Source: Sporosarcina gallistercoris (GTDB lineage: Bacteria; Bacillota; Bacilli; Bacillales_A; Planococcaceae). From it: a DNA stretch of 64,000 bases. Every line of letters begins with the position of its first letter. Within the stretch, counting starts at the first letter, position 1. The notes beneath the pieces were generated by a model. The model saw only the letters and a list, made by a program, of their open reading frames with translations, did no database searches and was not told where the DNA came from. The position numbers were made by a program, and so were the translations under genes. This document shows positions 63,457-64,000 of this stretch, piece after piece. Location of the stretch: assembly GCF_014836415.1 (NCBI RefSeq), contig NZ_JACSQY010000004.1:110294-174293 (forward strand), written 5' to 3'.

Positions 63457-64000
63457 TCAGTTTTCAATCAGACTGGAAGTTTGCGAAACCTCTACAACCC
63501 CGCCTCCTGTTCTAATTGATTCGGTAGCTGCACACCCAACTGCAACACTCATTCTTCCTGCAAACGGTGATGTTAATGGTTCTTTGCCTCTAAGTACGAG
63601 TTCTACGAAATCTTGTGCAATTTTAGGATCTGCACCTCCATGGCTTCCTTCTTCTGGTTTCATGTCATATGTGACATCACTGAACTCATTCCATGTATTT
63701 GTCTTCCGTGTCTTCAAATATACTTTTCCATTTACATCATCGTTTTCAATTCTGCCTTTCGTTCCGATAAACGTATAATTACGCTCATAATCTGGTGTGA
63801 AATGGCACTGTAAATACGATGCTTTCACTCCACCCTCAAGTTCCATGATAAGCATGTTGTTGTCTTCTACGTCGACCTCTTTACGGAATGCACATTCGGT
63901 AAACGTATGAGGTACATATTCGGGACACGTATCTTTCAATGAACACTCAGGACACGTTAAATCATTTGGCATGTCTCCACCGAAGTAATCCAGTCCGCCT
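63457..64000 (-). CDS. Gfo/Idh/MocA-family protein, C-terminal part (5' end beyond window)
   Basis: The frame is open to the right edge and supplies about the last 180 residues. YFGGDMPNDLTCPECSLKDTCPEY, with a CxxC-type cysteine cluster, and GTKGRIENDDVNGKVYL and DPKIAQDFVELVLRGKEPL belong to the C-terminal domain of Gfo/Idh/MocA oxidoreductases. The N-terminal NAD-binding half is outside. In this operon it could oxidise a sugar or act as an NAD-dependent glycosidase of the GH109 kind, which share the fold. An internal methionine at 63972 is not the real start. Confidence 0.82.
   Translation of the reverse strand, partial: GGLDYFGGDMPNDLTCPECSLKDTCPEYVPHTFTECAFRKEVDVEDNNMLIMELEGGVKASYLQCHFTPDYERNYTFIGTKGRIENDDVNGKVYLKTRKTNTWNEFSDVTYDMKPEEGSHGGADPKIAQDFVELVLRGKEPLTSPFAGRMSVAVGCAATESIRTGGGVVEVSQTSSLIEN

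Overview
The window reads as a chromosome segment of a low-GC, endospore-former-type Gram-positive bacterium of the order Bacillales, most like Sporosarcina or a related Planococcaceae genus (inference; no rRNA is present). The support is gene content and order: yqhG-yqhH, yoaS-yozG-yoaT, yxkF-msmX, the glp genes and hxlAB are all known from Bacillus subtilis. Strong AGGAGG-type ribosome binding sites, several TTG and GTG starts, and many short intrinsic terminators fit as well. No tRNA, rRNA, CRISPR array, prophage or defence island was found.

Region by region. (1) 1-6.7 kb: a cyclase-family gene cut by the window edge, then hxlAB facing away from zwf-pgi-gnd. These five enzymes form a closed formaldehyde-oxidising (dissimilatory) ribulose monophosphate cycle. 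The two divergent promoters carry matching sequence modules. (2) 6.7-12.5 kb: a flavin disulfide reductase, an LmrA/LmrB-like repressor-efflux pair with a clear operator, an FMN reductase, a CatE-like dioxygenase and a CatR/YodB-like redox regulator. (3) 12.5-13.7 kb: no intact gene, but a decayed IS1182-type transposase between long inverted arms. (4) 13.7-24.5 kb: a BCCT transporter with a promoter-operator-terminator leader, a methyltransferase preceded by a 10-residue leader peptide ORF, yqhG-yqhH, an RNase J, a drug efflux pump and yoaS-yozG-yoaT. (5) 24.7-29.7 kb: glpD-glpP-glpF-glpK with two terminator leaders that look like GlpP targets. (6) 29.9-44.4 kb: mostly small membrane, secreted and hypothetical genes with assorted oxidoreductases, a SET-domain protein and a class I aldolase. 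(7) 44.7-49.7 kb: a lactose/cellobiose-type PTS with a GH4 6-phospho-beta-glucosidase, diverging from a GntR regulator and a ChbG-type deacetylase; chitobiose is the likely substrate. (8) 51.2-64 kb: yxkF-msmX, convergent with a long operon for an N-acetylated amino sugar. That operon has an ABC importer, deacetylase, SIS isomerase, ROK kinase, tagatose-6-phosphate-type kinase and GatY-type aldolase, and ends in a Gfo/Idh/MocA gene cut by the window edge.

How the parts work together. The first locus links formaldehyde fixation to NADPH-yielding oxidation. The last locus looks like a complete route from N-acetylgalactosamine, or a glycan containing it, to triose phosphates. Its importer encodes no ATPase in view, and the shared sugar ATPase MsmX lies at the end of the operon on the opposite strand. 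All functional calls come from reading motifs and recalled homologues, not from database searches.
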